From NCBI GenBank assembly GCA_965262305.1, contig CBDHEY010000002.1:558001-622000 (forward strand): a stretch of 64,000 nt of DNA, read 5' to 3'. The translations under genes and the position numbers were made by a program. The notes under the pieces were generated by a model that had not been told where the DNA came from, ran no database searches, and worked only from the letters and a program-made list of their open reading frames with translations. Shown here in pieces: positions 8,001 through 14,682 of the stretch. Within the stretch, counting starts at the first letter, position 1. Every line of letters begins with the position of its first letter. Source of the DNA: CBDHEY01 sp965262305. Its GTDB lineage: Bacteria; Pseudomonadota; Gammaproteobacteria; Pseudomonadales; Cellvibrionaceae.

Positions 8001-8086
8001 GTTAAAAAGTGAGTCACAATGGTTTTAATGTGGTTGCCTACTATGGCCGTTAGGACTGCAGTAATTAGAAAGATAAAAATATTCAT
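7997..8086 (-). CDS. 29-aa single-pass membrane peptide (possible holin or virion membrane protein)
   Basis: MNIFIFLITAVLTAIVGN followed by a short polar tail makes one transmembrane helix. The gene fills the gap between the spike-like gene and the lysin gene exactly, and its TGA overlaps the lysin GTG. No strong ribosome site is visible, so translation would depend on coupling. Position before the lysin suggests a holin-like role, which is speculative. Confidence 0.45.
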   Translation of the reverse strand: MNIFIFLITAVLTAIVGNHIKTIVTHFLT

Positions 8087-8087
8087 A

Positions 8088-8972
8088 TTAATCAACGTAA
8101 ATAATTTCACTCACATATAAAACACTGCCGATATTGGCTGTGACTTTTAGTTCTTTCGTTTCGTTTATTTCTATACGATCGCCGGATGATAAGGGTGTAC
8201 CTTTTTCTTCAGCATCAGAACCAATCCAAATCACTTTGGCGTTAGTTTTTTCTGCTGTTAGTATCAACTTGTAGCGATTGCTATTCGCTGGAATAGAAAG
8301 TGTAAACAAGTCACTAGGGTTTAAATCGGGATTTTCGAATTTAACAGTCGGAAGAGCCGATAAAGTTTTGGGTTTTTGTGTCAGCTTGATTGATTGCCCT
8401 TCGGCAATTTCTACAGGCTTTTCTAAACACGCTTTTACTTTATTTTTATTCGGATCAATTCCAATTAGATTGGTGACTTCAGCTTTAACGTTGTTTTTAC
8501 TTGGGTCTATACCGATTAGATTTATAATTTCTGCAGTGACAAAATTAAGGTTCGGATCAATGCCAACCACTTGATCATTAGCTATACGAATAACATTTTC
8601 ATCAACATCGATTCGAACAGGGTTTTGAATAACGGATTGAACGATATTTGCGCTTGGGTCTATACCTATGCGTTGGTCTTCTGCAATAGCAATTGAATTA
8701 TTAACATCCACTCCAGTACGCTTATCAATTAATAAATCGCTCGTGTGAAGTTCAATTTCGTTTGTACCACCAGAAACGTTTTTTATGCGAATAGCGCGAT
8801 TGTTCGGGCTATCACCACGCATGTGAATACGATCTTTTTCGTCAACAGTAACTGGTGTTGTACCACCGATGGTAAGCTCTATTGGACCCGTGGCTTGGGT
8901 AACCACTAAATAACGGCCTTCAACTTGTAAGCGTTTGTCTTCGTCAGGTTGTAAAGTAAATTGCCTTAACAC
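8088..8972 (-). CDS. Probable spike/vertex or receptor-binding protein with 17-aa repeats
   Basis: 294 residues, predicted mostly beta. The middle holds four copies of a motif [IV]GIDP-x-x-N-x-V, at about residues 102, 136, 153 and 170; the last three are in register every 17 residues. The N-terminal ~90 residues and the C-terminal ~90 residues look like separate beta domains. It lies in the structural block downstream of the capsid gene. The size and repeat-rich beta pattern suit a spike, but I recognise no family. Confidence 0.45.
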   Translation of the reverse strand: MLRQFTLQPDEDKRLQVEGRYLVVTQATGPIELTIGGTTPVTVDEKDRIHMRGDSPNNRAIRIKNVSGGTNEIELHTSDLLIDKRTGVDVNNSIAIAEDQRIGIDPSANIVQSVIQNPVRIDVDENVIRIANDQVVGIDPNLNFVTAEIINLIGIDPSKNNVKAEVTNLIGIDPNKNKVKACLEKPVEIAEGQSIKLTQKPKTLSALPTVKFENPDLNPSDLFTLSIPANSNRYKLILTAEKTNAKVIWIGSDAEEKGTPLSSGDRIEINETKELKVTANIGSVLYVSEIIYVD

Positions 8973-9529
8973 TATTTTCTCCGTAAAAAAAAGAACACGC
9001 CTAATGTCAAAGCACCTACACCAATAGCGATTAAGATAAGTCGAGTATTTGCGTTACCGCTGTCAGTAAATGACTCTGCTATTTCTCTAATTTTGGAGAA
9101 CGCATTCGTTTGGGCATTGCCAGCAATGGATAACGCATTACGTGTAATATCTTGTGCTTCGCTTAAAGCATCGCTACCAAAGCCAAATGCTTCGCTCACT
9201 GTGTCATTACTAAAATCTAAAGCGCGGTTACCAAAGTCAAACGATTGGTCTAAGGCATCACCACCAAAATTCAAAGCGTCTTGTGTGGTATCGCGAACCG
9301 TATCAAATGCATCTGTGGCAATATTGCCTACGCTATCTAAAGAAGATTCAGCAAATGAAAAAGATTCTCTAATCGCGCCTTGATCAGATTGAATAATGGT
9401 TGCTTCGCTGTTTTCAGCGCCTTCAAAATTTAATACCAAACCTTCGGTATCATTGATTTGGGTATTACTATTATCGGTTGCTGTTGTATCAATCGACGTA
9501 GAGGAAGAACTGGAACGACCACCAGACAT
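8972..9529 (-). CDS. Virion membrane protein with amphipathic repeats and C-terminal anchor
   Basis: 185 residues: a Ser/Thr-rich N-terminus, a central series of short alternating Phe/Asp/Ala units (for example DAFDTVRDTTQDALNFG, DFGNRALDFSND), then a C-terminal transmembrane helix ending FFFLRRK. It overlaps its neighbours by one base on either side. It is probably a protein of the internal virion membrane; no family recognised. Confidence 0.5.
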   Translation of the reverse strand: MSGGRSSSSSTSIDTTATDNSNTQINDTEGLVLNFEGAENSEATIIQSDQGAIRESFSFAESSLDSVGNIATDAFDTVRDTTQDALNFGGDALDQSFDFGNRALDFSNDTVSEAFGFGSDALSEAQDITRNALSIAGNAQTNAFSKIREIAESFTDSGNANTRLILIAIGVGALTLGVFFFLRRK

Positions 9530-9903
9530 TAGCTCACCTCCACATCAAGTGTTTTTCTATATATGGTTTCCATAAATTCAAAACCTAAATCTTGTACTAA
9601 GCGGTTTAAGCCTTTTCGTTTTGTGTGATAACGAATAGAGCCCATACCTGAATTAATCGCACCTTTCATAATTTCTTGGGTTACCGCATTAAGGTTTTCA
9701 CCTTTGTAGCAGCACACCACTAATTCAGGTTTTCTACCCGGCCATTTTTCAACGCGGGTGATTAACCAAGAGCTATCATCAACTTGCCAAAGCTCAGCGA
9801 TTCCTTTTTCAATTTGTTCACGAAGTAAATCTTCACAATCATCTAAGGTTTCGCCTAAGCCTTGTCTAGCTTCATCACTCCACTGTTTTTTAACTATTTT
9901 CAT
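9529..9903 (-). CDS. GNAT-like small phage protein
   Basis: 124 residues without a membrane segment. The order of elements (an N-terminal helix, strands around LWQVDDSSWLITRVE and PELVVCCYKG, a helix, then a strand and a GLNRLVQDLGFEFMETIYRK end) resembles acetyltransferase-fold proteins found in phage virion modules. No acetyl-CoA pyrophosphate loop is clear, so enzymatic activity is doubtful. It overlaps the next gene by 4 nt. Confidence 0.4.
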   Translation of the reverse strand: MKIVKKQWSDEARQGLGETLDDCEDLLREQIEKGIAELWQVDDSSWLITRVEKWPGRKPELVVCCYKGENLNAVTQEIMKGAINSGMGSIRYHTKRKGLNRLVQDLGFEFMETIYRKTLDVEVS

Positions 9904-10109
9904 TTCTTTCTCAATAGAAAAAATGCAAACAAAGCAACACCGGCCATAATCAATAAGGTTTGGGTATTGAAACCCGTAGTGGAACCAATACCGCTATTAC
10001 CGCCTAGGGTAATACTCGAATTAGAGGTGACGCCTGATTGCGCCGGACCAGCAGCACCACCAGAAGCAGATAAACCACCGCCGCCCGTTAAACTCGATAA
10101 ACCAGACAT
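9900..10109 (-). CDS. 69-aa Gly/Ser-rich single-pass virion membrane protein
   Basis: A Gly/Ser-rich N-terminal half followed by a transmembrane helix (LLIMAGVALFAFFLL) and a RKK end. Charge distribution predicts an anchored virion membrane protein, typical of the small membrane proteins of PM2-like phages. It sits between the GNAT-like gene and the two-helix protein in the structural operon. Confidence 0.55.
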   Translation of the reverse strand: MSGLSSLTGGGGLSASGGAAGPAQSGVTSNSSITLGGNSGIGSTTGFNTQTLLIMAGVALFAFFLLRKK

Positions 10110-10295
10110 TTACGTCACTCCCACTTTTAAAAATCCAAAGCGTTGCATTAATACGAGAATTAAAAATAACCCCACAACTATTCCTGCAACCTGCAACGCC
10201 GAACTTAATTTATCGCTTAACGAAGCGCCGGTGATTAATCCGGATACACCCGTTAAACCTGAAATCACCACTAAAGGCACTAAAGGTAAAGCCAC
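10110..10295 (-). CDS. 61-aa two-helix membrane protein
   Basis: Two hydrophobic stretches, LVPLVVISGLTGVSGLITGA and VAGIVVGLFLILVLM, in a 61-residue protein. It directly abuts the 69-aa gene (stop and start one base apart). It probably belongs to the virion's internal lipid membrane. Confidence 0.55.
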   Translation of the reverse strand: MALPLVPLVVISGLTGVSGLITGASLSDKLSSALQVAGIVVGLFLILVLMQRFGFLKVGVT

Positions 10296-10303
10296 AACGC
10301 CTC

Positions 10304-10582
10304 CTATCGCAGTATGCGAGCAAGTAACAACCCGGATACCAACAGCACCACACTGCCTATTGCAATCACCGTGGGGGTAATAGGTAAACCGGGAGCTATG
10401 TTTCTAGGCTCACCGCTTGGAAATTGCGAAGGGTTAACTGGTTGCGTAACCGTTGCAGGGTTGGCAAATTCGGCAGCCCCTTCGCCTTGATCACTTGAAC
10501 GCTCACCAAACTGATCTTGAATCGCTAGCGCGCCAGCGGTATCAAGTAAGTCGACAAATACGTCTCTAAATCCTCGTTCCAT
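10304..10582 (-). CDS. 92-aa C-terminally anchored virion membrane protein
   Basis: An acidic N-terminal half (DVFVDLLDTAGALAIQDQFG) is followed by a Pro-rich linker and a transmembrane helix (VIAIGSVVLLVSGLLLARILR) at the C-terminus. It is the first gene downstream of the capsid gene. The topology is that of a vertex-stabilising or membrane protein of DJR phages; the exact role is unknown. Confidence 0.5.
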   Translation of the reverse strand: MERGFRDVFVDLLDTAGALAIQDQFGERSSDQGEGAAEFANPATVTQPVNPSQFPSGEPRNIAPGLPITPTVIAIGSVVLLVSGLLLARILR

Positions 10583-10596
10583 TCATCACCTGTTGT

Positions 10597-11442
10597 TTAT
10601 GCGCGAGCAGGAATTGAGCTAGGCAGAATCTCTAGTGTTTCAAAGATTACTTCAAAATCGCCCACTTGAGATTTGGTCGGGATTAATTCAAAAGTCGCAC
10701 CCTGAGTTCGCAATGGATCAGCCACACCAAAACTGGTTTTCACCGCATCGAAGTGATAAATATCCGCTTGGGGCTTTTTGCCAAAGCGCTCTAACGAATA
10801 GTTTTGATCGTCCAGGGTTTTATCAAACAGCGTGATGCCGTTTCGTTTAATCTCTAAGTTTGAAACCGAGCTATCAAACAAATGGGCGCGACGAATTCGC
10901 ACGGGGTTAGTGGTGCGGTTCTGGTTAACGAAGTTCTTAAATCGGTTCTCACCAGCCACACCACCGTTCATTACATCGCGATAAATACGCGGTACGGTTA
11001 ACCGTTGAGTCTGGGAAATACCTAAAATGCCTTCTGCACGGATGGAAGCAACGCTCTGGCTTGACGTTTGATCTCCAGTGGGGGCGTCTGTTTCAACCTC
11101 CAAGATCACATTTTCACCAGGTAATGTCACCAGCGAAGTAAGGTTTTGGCCTTCCTGTGTAGACATACTAAAGTCCGCAAAGGGGATGATCCATTTTCCA
11201 TCACGGATGGTTTCGCCTTTATAGGCCTGAATCATACGAAGGGCTTCACCTGATACGTCCACCAAAGAATCACCATTAAGCGATAGCGTTATACGGCGTA
11301 CCTGGTTGTTATTTAAATTAGTCCCATGGATGGTAATTTCCTTATAGGTAATACCAGCAGGTAACTGCAGATTGTATTTGCCGTTGTAGCCGTTGGCAGA
11401 AGAGCCATTAAAGGCATCAAATTCGATTTCGGTATGTCGCAT
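10597..11442 (-). CDS. Probable double jelly-roll major capsid protein (PM2 P2-like)
   Basis: 281 residues, soluble and rich in beta strands, with no signal peptide. The length is close to PM2 P2 (about 270). Motifs such as LNNNQVRRITLSLNGDSLVDVSG and PGENVILEVETDAPTG resemble the capsid proteins annotated in corticovirus-like prophages. The case rests mainly on context: a small packaging ATPase, HUH Rep and a run of tiny membrane proteins surround it and no tail, portal or terminase gene exists. A structure prediction should show two eight-stranded jelly rolls. Confidence in the fold is moderate. Confidence 0.65.
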   Translation of the reverse strand: MRHTEIEFDAFNGSSANGYNGKYNLQLPAGITYKEITIHGTNLNNNQVRRITLSLNGDSLVDVSGEALRMIQAYKGETIRDGKWIIPFADFSMSTQEGQNLTSLVTLPGENVILEVETDAPTGDQTSSQSVASIRAEGILGISQTQRLTVPRIYRDVMNGGVAGENRFKNFVNQNRTTNPVRIRRAHLFDSSVSNLEIKRNGITLFDKTLDDQNYSLERFGKKPQADIYHFDAVKTSFGVADPLRTQGATFELIPTKSQVGDFEVIFETLEILPSSIPARA

Positions 11443-11451
11443 GGCAAGCTC

Positions 11452-11568
11452 CTATCGACCAATCGCTTGGCGAATGGGTTGCACATTGTTCGATGCCCAA
11501 ACGACACCGGCGGATACAATCATCGCTATGGCTGCAACCATAAGCATGTTTTTTTGGTTTCTTGGCAT
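11452..11568 (-). CDS. 38-aa single-pass membrane protein upstream of capsid gene
   Basis: MPRNQKNMLMVAAIAMIVSAGVV and a short polar tail encode one transmembrane helix. It is the first gene of the leftward structural operon, 9 nt before the capsid start, with AGAGATTAAATC before the ATG as a weak ribosome site. Its size and topology match the other tiny virion membrane proteins here. Confidence 0.6.
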   Translation of the reverse strand: MPRNQKNMLMVAAIAMIVSAGVVWASNNVQPIRQAIGR

Positions 11569-11578
11569 GATTTAATCT

Positions 11579-11653
11579 CTACTCAACGTTGTAAATTAAG
11601 TCGATGTTAAAACGTCTATCCGGTACGCCGTCAATATATTTGATATTGAAGTC
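11579..11653 (-). pseudogene. Possible C-terminal remnant of a lost gene
   Basis: An open stretch of 24 codons before TAG, without a start codon and with TGA just upstream, translates to protein-like sequence (KYIDGVPDRRFNIDLIYNVE). It abuts the leader of the 38-aa gene. It may be the decayed tail of a structural gene or chance. A minus-strand promoter could also lie here (TTGACG, 17 nt, TTTAAC). Confidence 0.25.
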
Positions 11654-11974
11654 TCAAAAATATTGCTAACGGAAAACATAATTCTAATGCTTTGTCGTTT
11701 TTGGACTGTAGAAATCTAGTTGTGGTTTACATTGTGACTATATAGAAAATCAATATTGTTGTGTTTATTTTAGTGATTAGTATCATTTTCCTACAATATA
11801 TTGTGTTTTTAGTGTTTGTTTTGGCATCTTTAATATCCTTAACTATTCTTATACTGCCTACAGAAAATAATATTTTTGTAGATTTTCTCAATAGGACATT
11901 TATTGAATGGCTATCCGATAGTGTCGGACAGTAATAGAAAAAATAATTAGTTTGGTTTTTTTTGTAAAAATGCA

Positions 11975-12002
11975 TTGCAATAACACATTCTACCGGTATA
12001 CT
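11975..12002 (+). promoter_or_regulatory. Promoter of the DUF5343 gene
   Basis: TTGCAA (11975-11980), a 16-bp spacer and TATACT (11997-12002) lie 32 nt before the preferred ATG. The -10 is part of a 13-mer, ACCGGTATACTGT, repeated upstream of the integrase (17580-17592). The stretch 11654-11974 is AT-rich and otherwise shows no gene. Confidence 0.6.
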
Positions 12003-12033
12003 GTCAATTAATTACTTTATGGAGACTATTCTA

Positions 12034-12750
12034 ATGAGCTCTGAAAATACAAAAGACGTCCTTCCTCCGTACGTTCCGTTTACGACTTTCTCTAATTTTA
12101 TTAGTAGCTTAGCGGAGCATGAGGTGTTACCAAGCCATGTAGATAAAAGCTTGATGACCAAAATGTCGGGATCTGGTCAGTCTGCGATGACCGCTGCATT
12201 AAGGTCTTTAAGGTTGGTCAATGAAGAGTTTGAACCTTCTGAATTACTTGAAAAGTTGGTTAAAGGTGGTCCTGATGAATTCAAAAAAGCGTTAGCTGAA
12301 GTTGTAAAAAACACCTATGGTTTTTTGTTTGAGGATGGGTTTAATATAGAGAATACTACTTCAAAGCAGGTTGAGACTAAATTTAAGGAATCGACAACTG
12401 CTTCTGGTAGCACTTTGACTAAATGCATCTCTTTTTTCTTATCAGCATCTTCTGCGGCAGATATTAAAGTGTCGCCCCATGTAAAAGCCCCGCCAGCAGC
12501 AAAAGCTTCGGGTGGTCGAAGAAAAAAAATTAAGCAGGAGCCTGAAACTGAAGATCCTCAGAAAAATGAAGGCATTGAACCTGAAAATCCAATCCCTGAA
12601 ATGCAAAATATGACTAAGTTCGATATTCCGCTAAAGGATACAGAGAATGGAGTTGTTTTGCTTCCAGGTGATCTAAATGAGCAGCAGGCAAAAAAAGCGG
12701 TAAAAATGATCGAATTTATACTGAATCAGTACTATGAGCTTGAGGATTAA
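12034..12750 (+). CDS. DUF5343 domain protein (prophage cargo)
   Basis: About 238 residues. The N-terminal 130 residues (PPYVPFTTFSNFISSLAEHEVLPSHVDKSLM..MSGSGQSAM) match the DUF5343 pattern, a helical domain of unknown function found in many bacteria and islands. The C-terminal third is a charged linker (GGRRKKIKQEPETEDP) with a helical end. The ATG at 12034 is preferred because GGAG lies 9 nt before it; the ATG at 12019 overlaps that site. It runs opposite to the structural operon and has its own promoter, so it is probably a lysogenically expressed gene. Its function is unknown. Confidence 0.7.
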   Translation: MSSENTKDVLPPYVPFTTFSNFISSLAEHEVLPSHVDKSLMTKMSGSGQSAMTAALRSLRLVNEEFEPSELLEKLVKGGPDEFKKALAEVVKNTYGFLFEDGFNIENTTSKQVETKFKESTTASGSTLTKCISFFLSASSAADIKVSPHVKAPPAAKASGGRRKKIKQEPETEDPQKNEGIEPENPIPEMQNMTKFDIPLKDTENGVVLLPGDLNEQQAKKAVKMIEFILNQYYELED

Positions 12751-12789
12751 CTATGAGAAGAGATGAAGGCCGGGATGGCGGCCGCTAAG

Positions 12790-12842
12790 CAATATTCGAA
12801 GGGGAACATAAGTTTGACAGCGCAAGTTCCCTTCAAATATTG
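12790..12842. other. Long imperfect hairpin between DUF5343 gene and tRNA
   Basis: CAATATT pairs with AATATTG and, after a C-A mismatch, GAAGGGGAAC pairs with GTTCCCTTC with one bulged G. This gives about 16 bp around an 18-nt loop. A smaller GGCCG/CGGCC hairpin precedes it. No T run follows, so it may be an RNA structure or a replication-origin cruciform rather than a terminator. Confidence 0.5.
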
Positions 12843-12865
12843 ACCCATTACGCCCCTTAATCATT

Positions 12866-12952
12866 GCTGGTGTGGCGAAAATGGTAAACGCACTAATCTG
12901 CCAAATTAGTACCTTCTGCCTAGGTTTGCAGGTTCGAGTCCTGTCACCAGCA
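12866..12952 (+). tRNA. Class II (Leu-like) tRNA with glycine-type GCC anticodon
   Basis: The 87-nt cloverleaf folds cleanly: a 7-bp acceptor stem GCTGGTG/CACCAGC, D stem GCG/CGC with GG in the D loop, 5-bp anticodon stem CTAAT/ATTAG around loop CTGCCAA, an 18-nt variable arm with a 4-bp stem (ACCT/AGGT), and T-arm GCAGG-TTCGAGT-CCTGT. The discriminator is A. The long variable arm, the D-loop pattern and A73 are features of tRNA-Leu, yet the anticodon is GCC and the loop matches tRNA-Gly. No CCA is encoded, unlike the host tRNA-Phe. It may misread Gly codons, serve a regulatory role, or be a decoy. Confidence 0.8.
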
Positions 12953-13027
12953 AACTCAAACCATGAGCTTAGAATAGCATATTTGAGAGTATTGAGCAAT
13001 CTAAGCCCAAAATTAGAGGTCTGTAAT

Positions 13028-13168
13028 ATGGCTAAAAAGCAATCAGGTAACAAGACATCTTCTCTAGCAGGGAAAATTTTGTCCGGCAATAAAAAGGCGA
13101 CTCAGAGCGACGCTAAAAAGTTAGCAGCGTCGGTTTTGAGTCAGGATGAAAAAAAAGGTAAGAGGTAG
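13028..13168 (+). CDS. 46-aa Lys/Ser-rich small protein
   Basis: MAKKQSGNKTSSLAGKILSG then ATQSDAKKLAASVLSQDEKKGKR. AGAGGT lies 7 nt before the ATG. Small Lys/Ser-rich proteins with the SLA.K.LSG...A.KLA.SVLSQ pattern recur in gammaproteobacterial islands without assigned function. It follows the class II tRNA by 75 nt and may be co-transcribed with it. Confidence 0.6.
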   Translation: MAKKQSGNKTSSLAGKILSGNKKATQSDAKKLAASVLSQDEKKGKR

Positions 13169-13202
13169 TTTTTCCTTTTTTGATCTAACTATAACTTAAA
13201 TC

Positions 13203-13235
13203 TTAGGGCGGCTACTTTTGGCTGCCTTAATTTTT
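13203..13235. terminator. Bidirectional terminator between the 46-aa gene and the packaging ATPase
   Basis: A 10-bp stem with two G-U pairs (TTAGGGCGGC / GCTGCCTTAA), 8-nt loop, followed by TTTTT. The ATPase stop codon lies inside the stem. It separates convergent transcription units. Confidence 0.6.
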
Positions 13236-13940
13236 AAAAGTTAAATTAAGCTTGCTAAATAAATTCTTATTTAGCTTACTTTTTGAATCTTGATAATCAT
13301 TAAATCGAAAATAAGCTTTATTTGTATTTGAAAATGCTGTTACACCATAAGCAATAATCCCATATTGAGAAGTCCAAACTACAAAGTTCAGAGGTATTCG
13401 AGGAACATCATTTAAATTTATCCCTAGTTTTTTGGCCATATATTTAGCATCGTCCTCCGTATTATGCTGACAAACCCATAAATAACTTGCGGCATTCATT
13501 ACTGATTTATCCACTTCTTGTCCGCGTTGAACCGTAGCAAAAATAGTTGCCCCTAGACCCAGTGATTGATTAACCAATACACCCCAATAACCTGAAGCTT
13601 TACCACAGTTGGTAACGGCTGCTAATTCTTCAATTACAATCACTGCTTCTTTTTGACGGTTCCATATGTGGGCGAGGCGACAGAACTGATCAAATTCTTT
13701 TTTATCGTACCCAGTAGGAACATACGCGAAACGACCATAGTTCGTTGCTTTTCTTAGCTCGATTAATAGTTGGGGAATAGTACGAATTACCTTCATCTTA
13801 AAAGGTAATCCGTATTCGTTTTTTGCATCCCAAATTAAAAGCCGTTTAGCTTTTGGAATCATAGCTTTAATAGGAGTTGATTTACCCGAGCGCGTAATAC
13901 CAATGAACAACCCCATAATGCCATCTTTACGCATTCCCAT
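13227..13940 (-). CDS. FtsK/HerA-type genome-packaging ATPase (PM2 P9-like)
   Basis: 237 residues, the usual size for packaging ATPases of membrane-containing DJR phages. The Walker A is GITRSGKST (14-22), the Walker B ends VIVIEEL (100-106), and a sensor-like ATIFATVQRGQ (131-141) follows, all as in the A32/HerA-FtsK family. It is expected to pump phage DNA into the preformed capsid across the internal membrane. It overlaps the upstream gene by 14 nt. This is the strongest marker, with the Rep, that the element is PM2-like rather than tailed. Confidence 0.85.
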   Translation of the reverse strand: MGMRKDGIMGLFIGITRSGKSTPIKAMIPKAKRLLIWDAKNEYGLPFKMKVIRTIPQLLIELRKATNYGRFAYVPTGYDKKEFDQFCRLAHIWNRQKEAVIVIEELAAVTNCGKASGYWGVLVNQSLGLGATIFATVQRGQEVDKSVMNAASYLWVCQHNTEDDAKYMAKKLGINLNDVPRIPLNFVVWTSQYGIIAYGVTAFSNTNKAYFRFNDYQDSKSKLNKNLFSKLNLTFKN

Positions 13941-14385
13941 CGGTGCTTGCCTCTTCTTCGTTTGGCTTTTTTGTGTCTTGCGCTTTTTCTTCCTCTTCGG
14001 CTTTTTTAGCTTTCGCTTCGCTTACTGCTCTAACTAAAAAGATGGTGCTAGTGAGTACCGCCATTTCTTCTTTATAGCGATCAAGTAATGCAAAGATACC
14101 ACCAGGGTAATATTTGATTATGCAAACGGCATAAGCTTCGGCGGCTTTTTGGGTAATGGAAGAATCAATACTGACACCAGAAAAAGTACCAATGGCGAAG
14201 GTGAGTGAAGTTGAGATAATGCCGGTTGCCATTGCAATTTCAGCTTCCTTTTGTGCTTCTTCTACCGGGTCCACTTCTGGTATAGGTTGTTCACTTTCCG
14301 GGTCGGGGTCGGTACCAATTTCTTTTTCGGCTGCGTCGAATTCTGCGTTAATGGTTTCTTCTGAAGTATCTACAAGGTTGGTCAT
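13927..14385 (-). CDS. Phage protein with central hydrophobic region and charged tails
   Basis: 152 residues: an acidic N-terminus (DAAEKEIGTDPDPESEQPIPEVDP), a central stretch with hydrophobic runs (TGIISTSLTFAIGTFSG and AVLTSTIFLVRAV) and a Glu/Lys-rich tail. The position between the zinc-ribbon gene and the packaging ATPase is suggestive of an accessory packaging or membrane role. I recognise no family. Confidence 0.5.
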   Translation of the reverse strand: MTNLVDTSEETINAEFDAAEKEIGTDPDPESEQPIPEVDPVEEAQKEAEIAMATGIISTSLTFAIGTFSGVSIDSSITQKAAEAYAVCIIKYYPGGIFALLDRYKEEMAVLTSTIFLVRAVSEAKAKKAEEEEKAQDTKKPNEEEASTDGNA

Positions 14386-14393
14386 AAAATTTC

Positions 14394-14672
14394 CTAAAAT
14401 AATTCGGCGAAGGCATCTAAGAAACTGTCGTTAGCGCGAGCCGGTGTAGGTGGTAGTTTTGGTTTTTCTGGTTCAATGCTAGCCTTGCTTTCCGGTTCGC
14501 TGGCAATAGGAGTGAGCTTTTTTTCAATACGTGCTTTGGCAAGTTTTGATTGATAGCTCGTCATGGTTTTACACTCGGTACAAGTAATAAAGAACTTACG
14601 GCCATCGTGTTTAACGTTTTGAATACTTGAGCATTCTGGGCACTTTGCGGTGCCTTTTATTTCTGTTGGCAT
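14394..14672 (-). CDS. Zinc-ribbon small phage protein
   Basis: 92 residues from the ATG at 14672, which has GGAG 8 nt upstream; an upstream in-frame ATG at 14702 lies inside the Rep gene. Two CxxC knuckles (CPEC near residue 11 and CTEC near residue 29) define a zinc ribbon of about 25 residues, then a Pro/Lys-rich tail. It may bind nucleic acid, for example as a transcription factor. PM2 also encodes small zinc-finger regulators, so a regulatory role is reasonable but unproven. Confidence 0.6.
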   Translation of the reverse strand: MPTEIKGTAKCPECSSIQNVKHDGRKFFITCTECKTMTSYQSKLAKARIEKKLTPIASEPESKASIEPEKPKLPPTPARANDSFLDAFAELF

Positions 14673-14682
14673 AGTTAGTCTC

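Noticed and set aside
12019..12033. Alternative start of the DUF5343 gene at 12019
   Set aside because: That ATG overlaps the GGAG site that serves the ATG at 12034.
12751..13089. 112-codon minus-strand frame over the class II tRNA
   Set aside because: Covers the tRNA and hairpin in antisense; typical translated-tRNA artefact.
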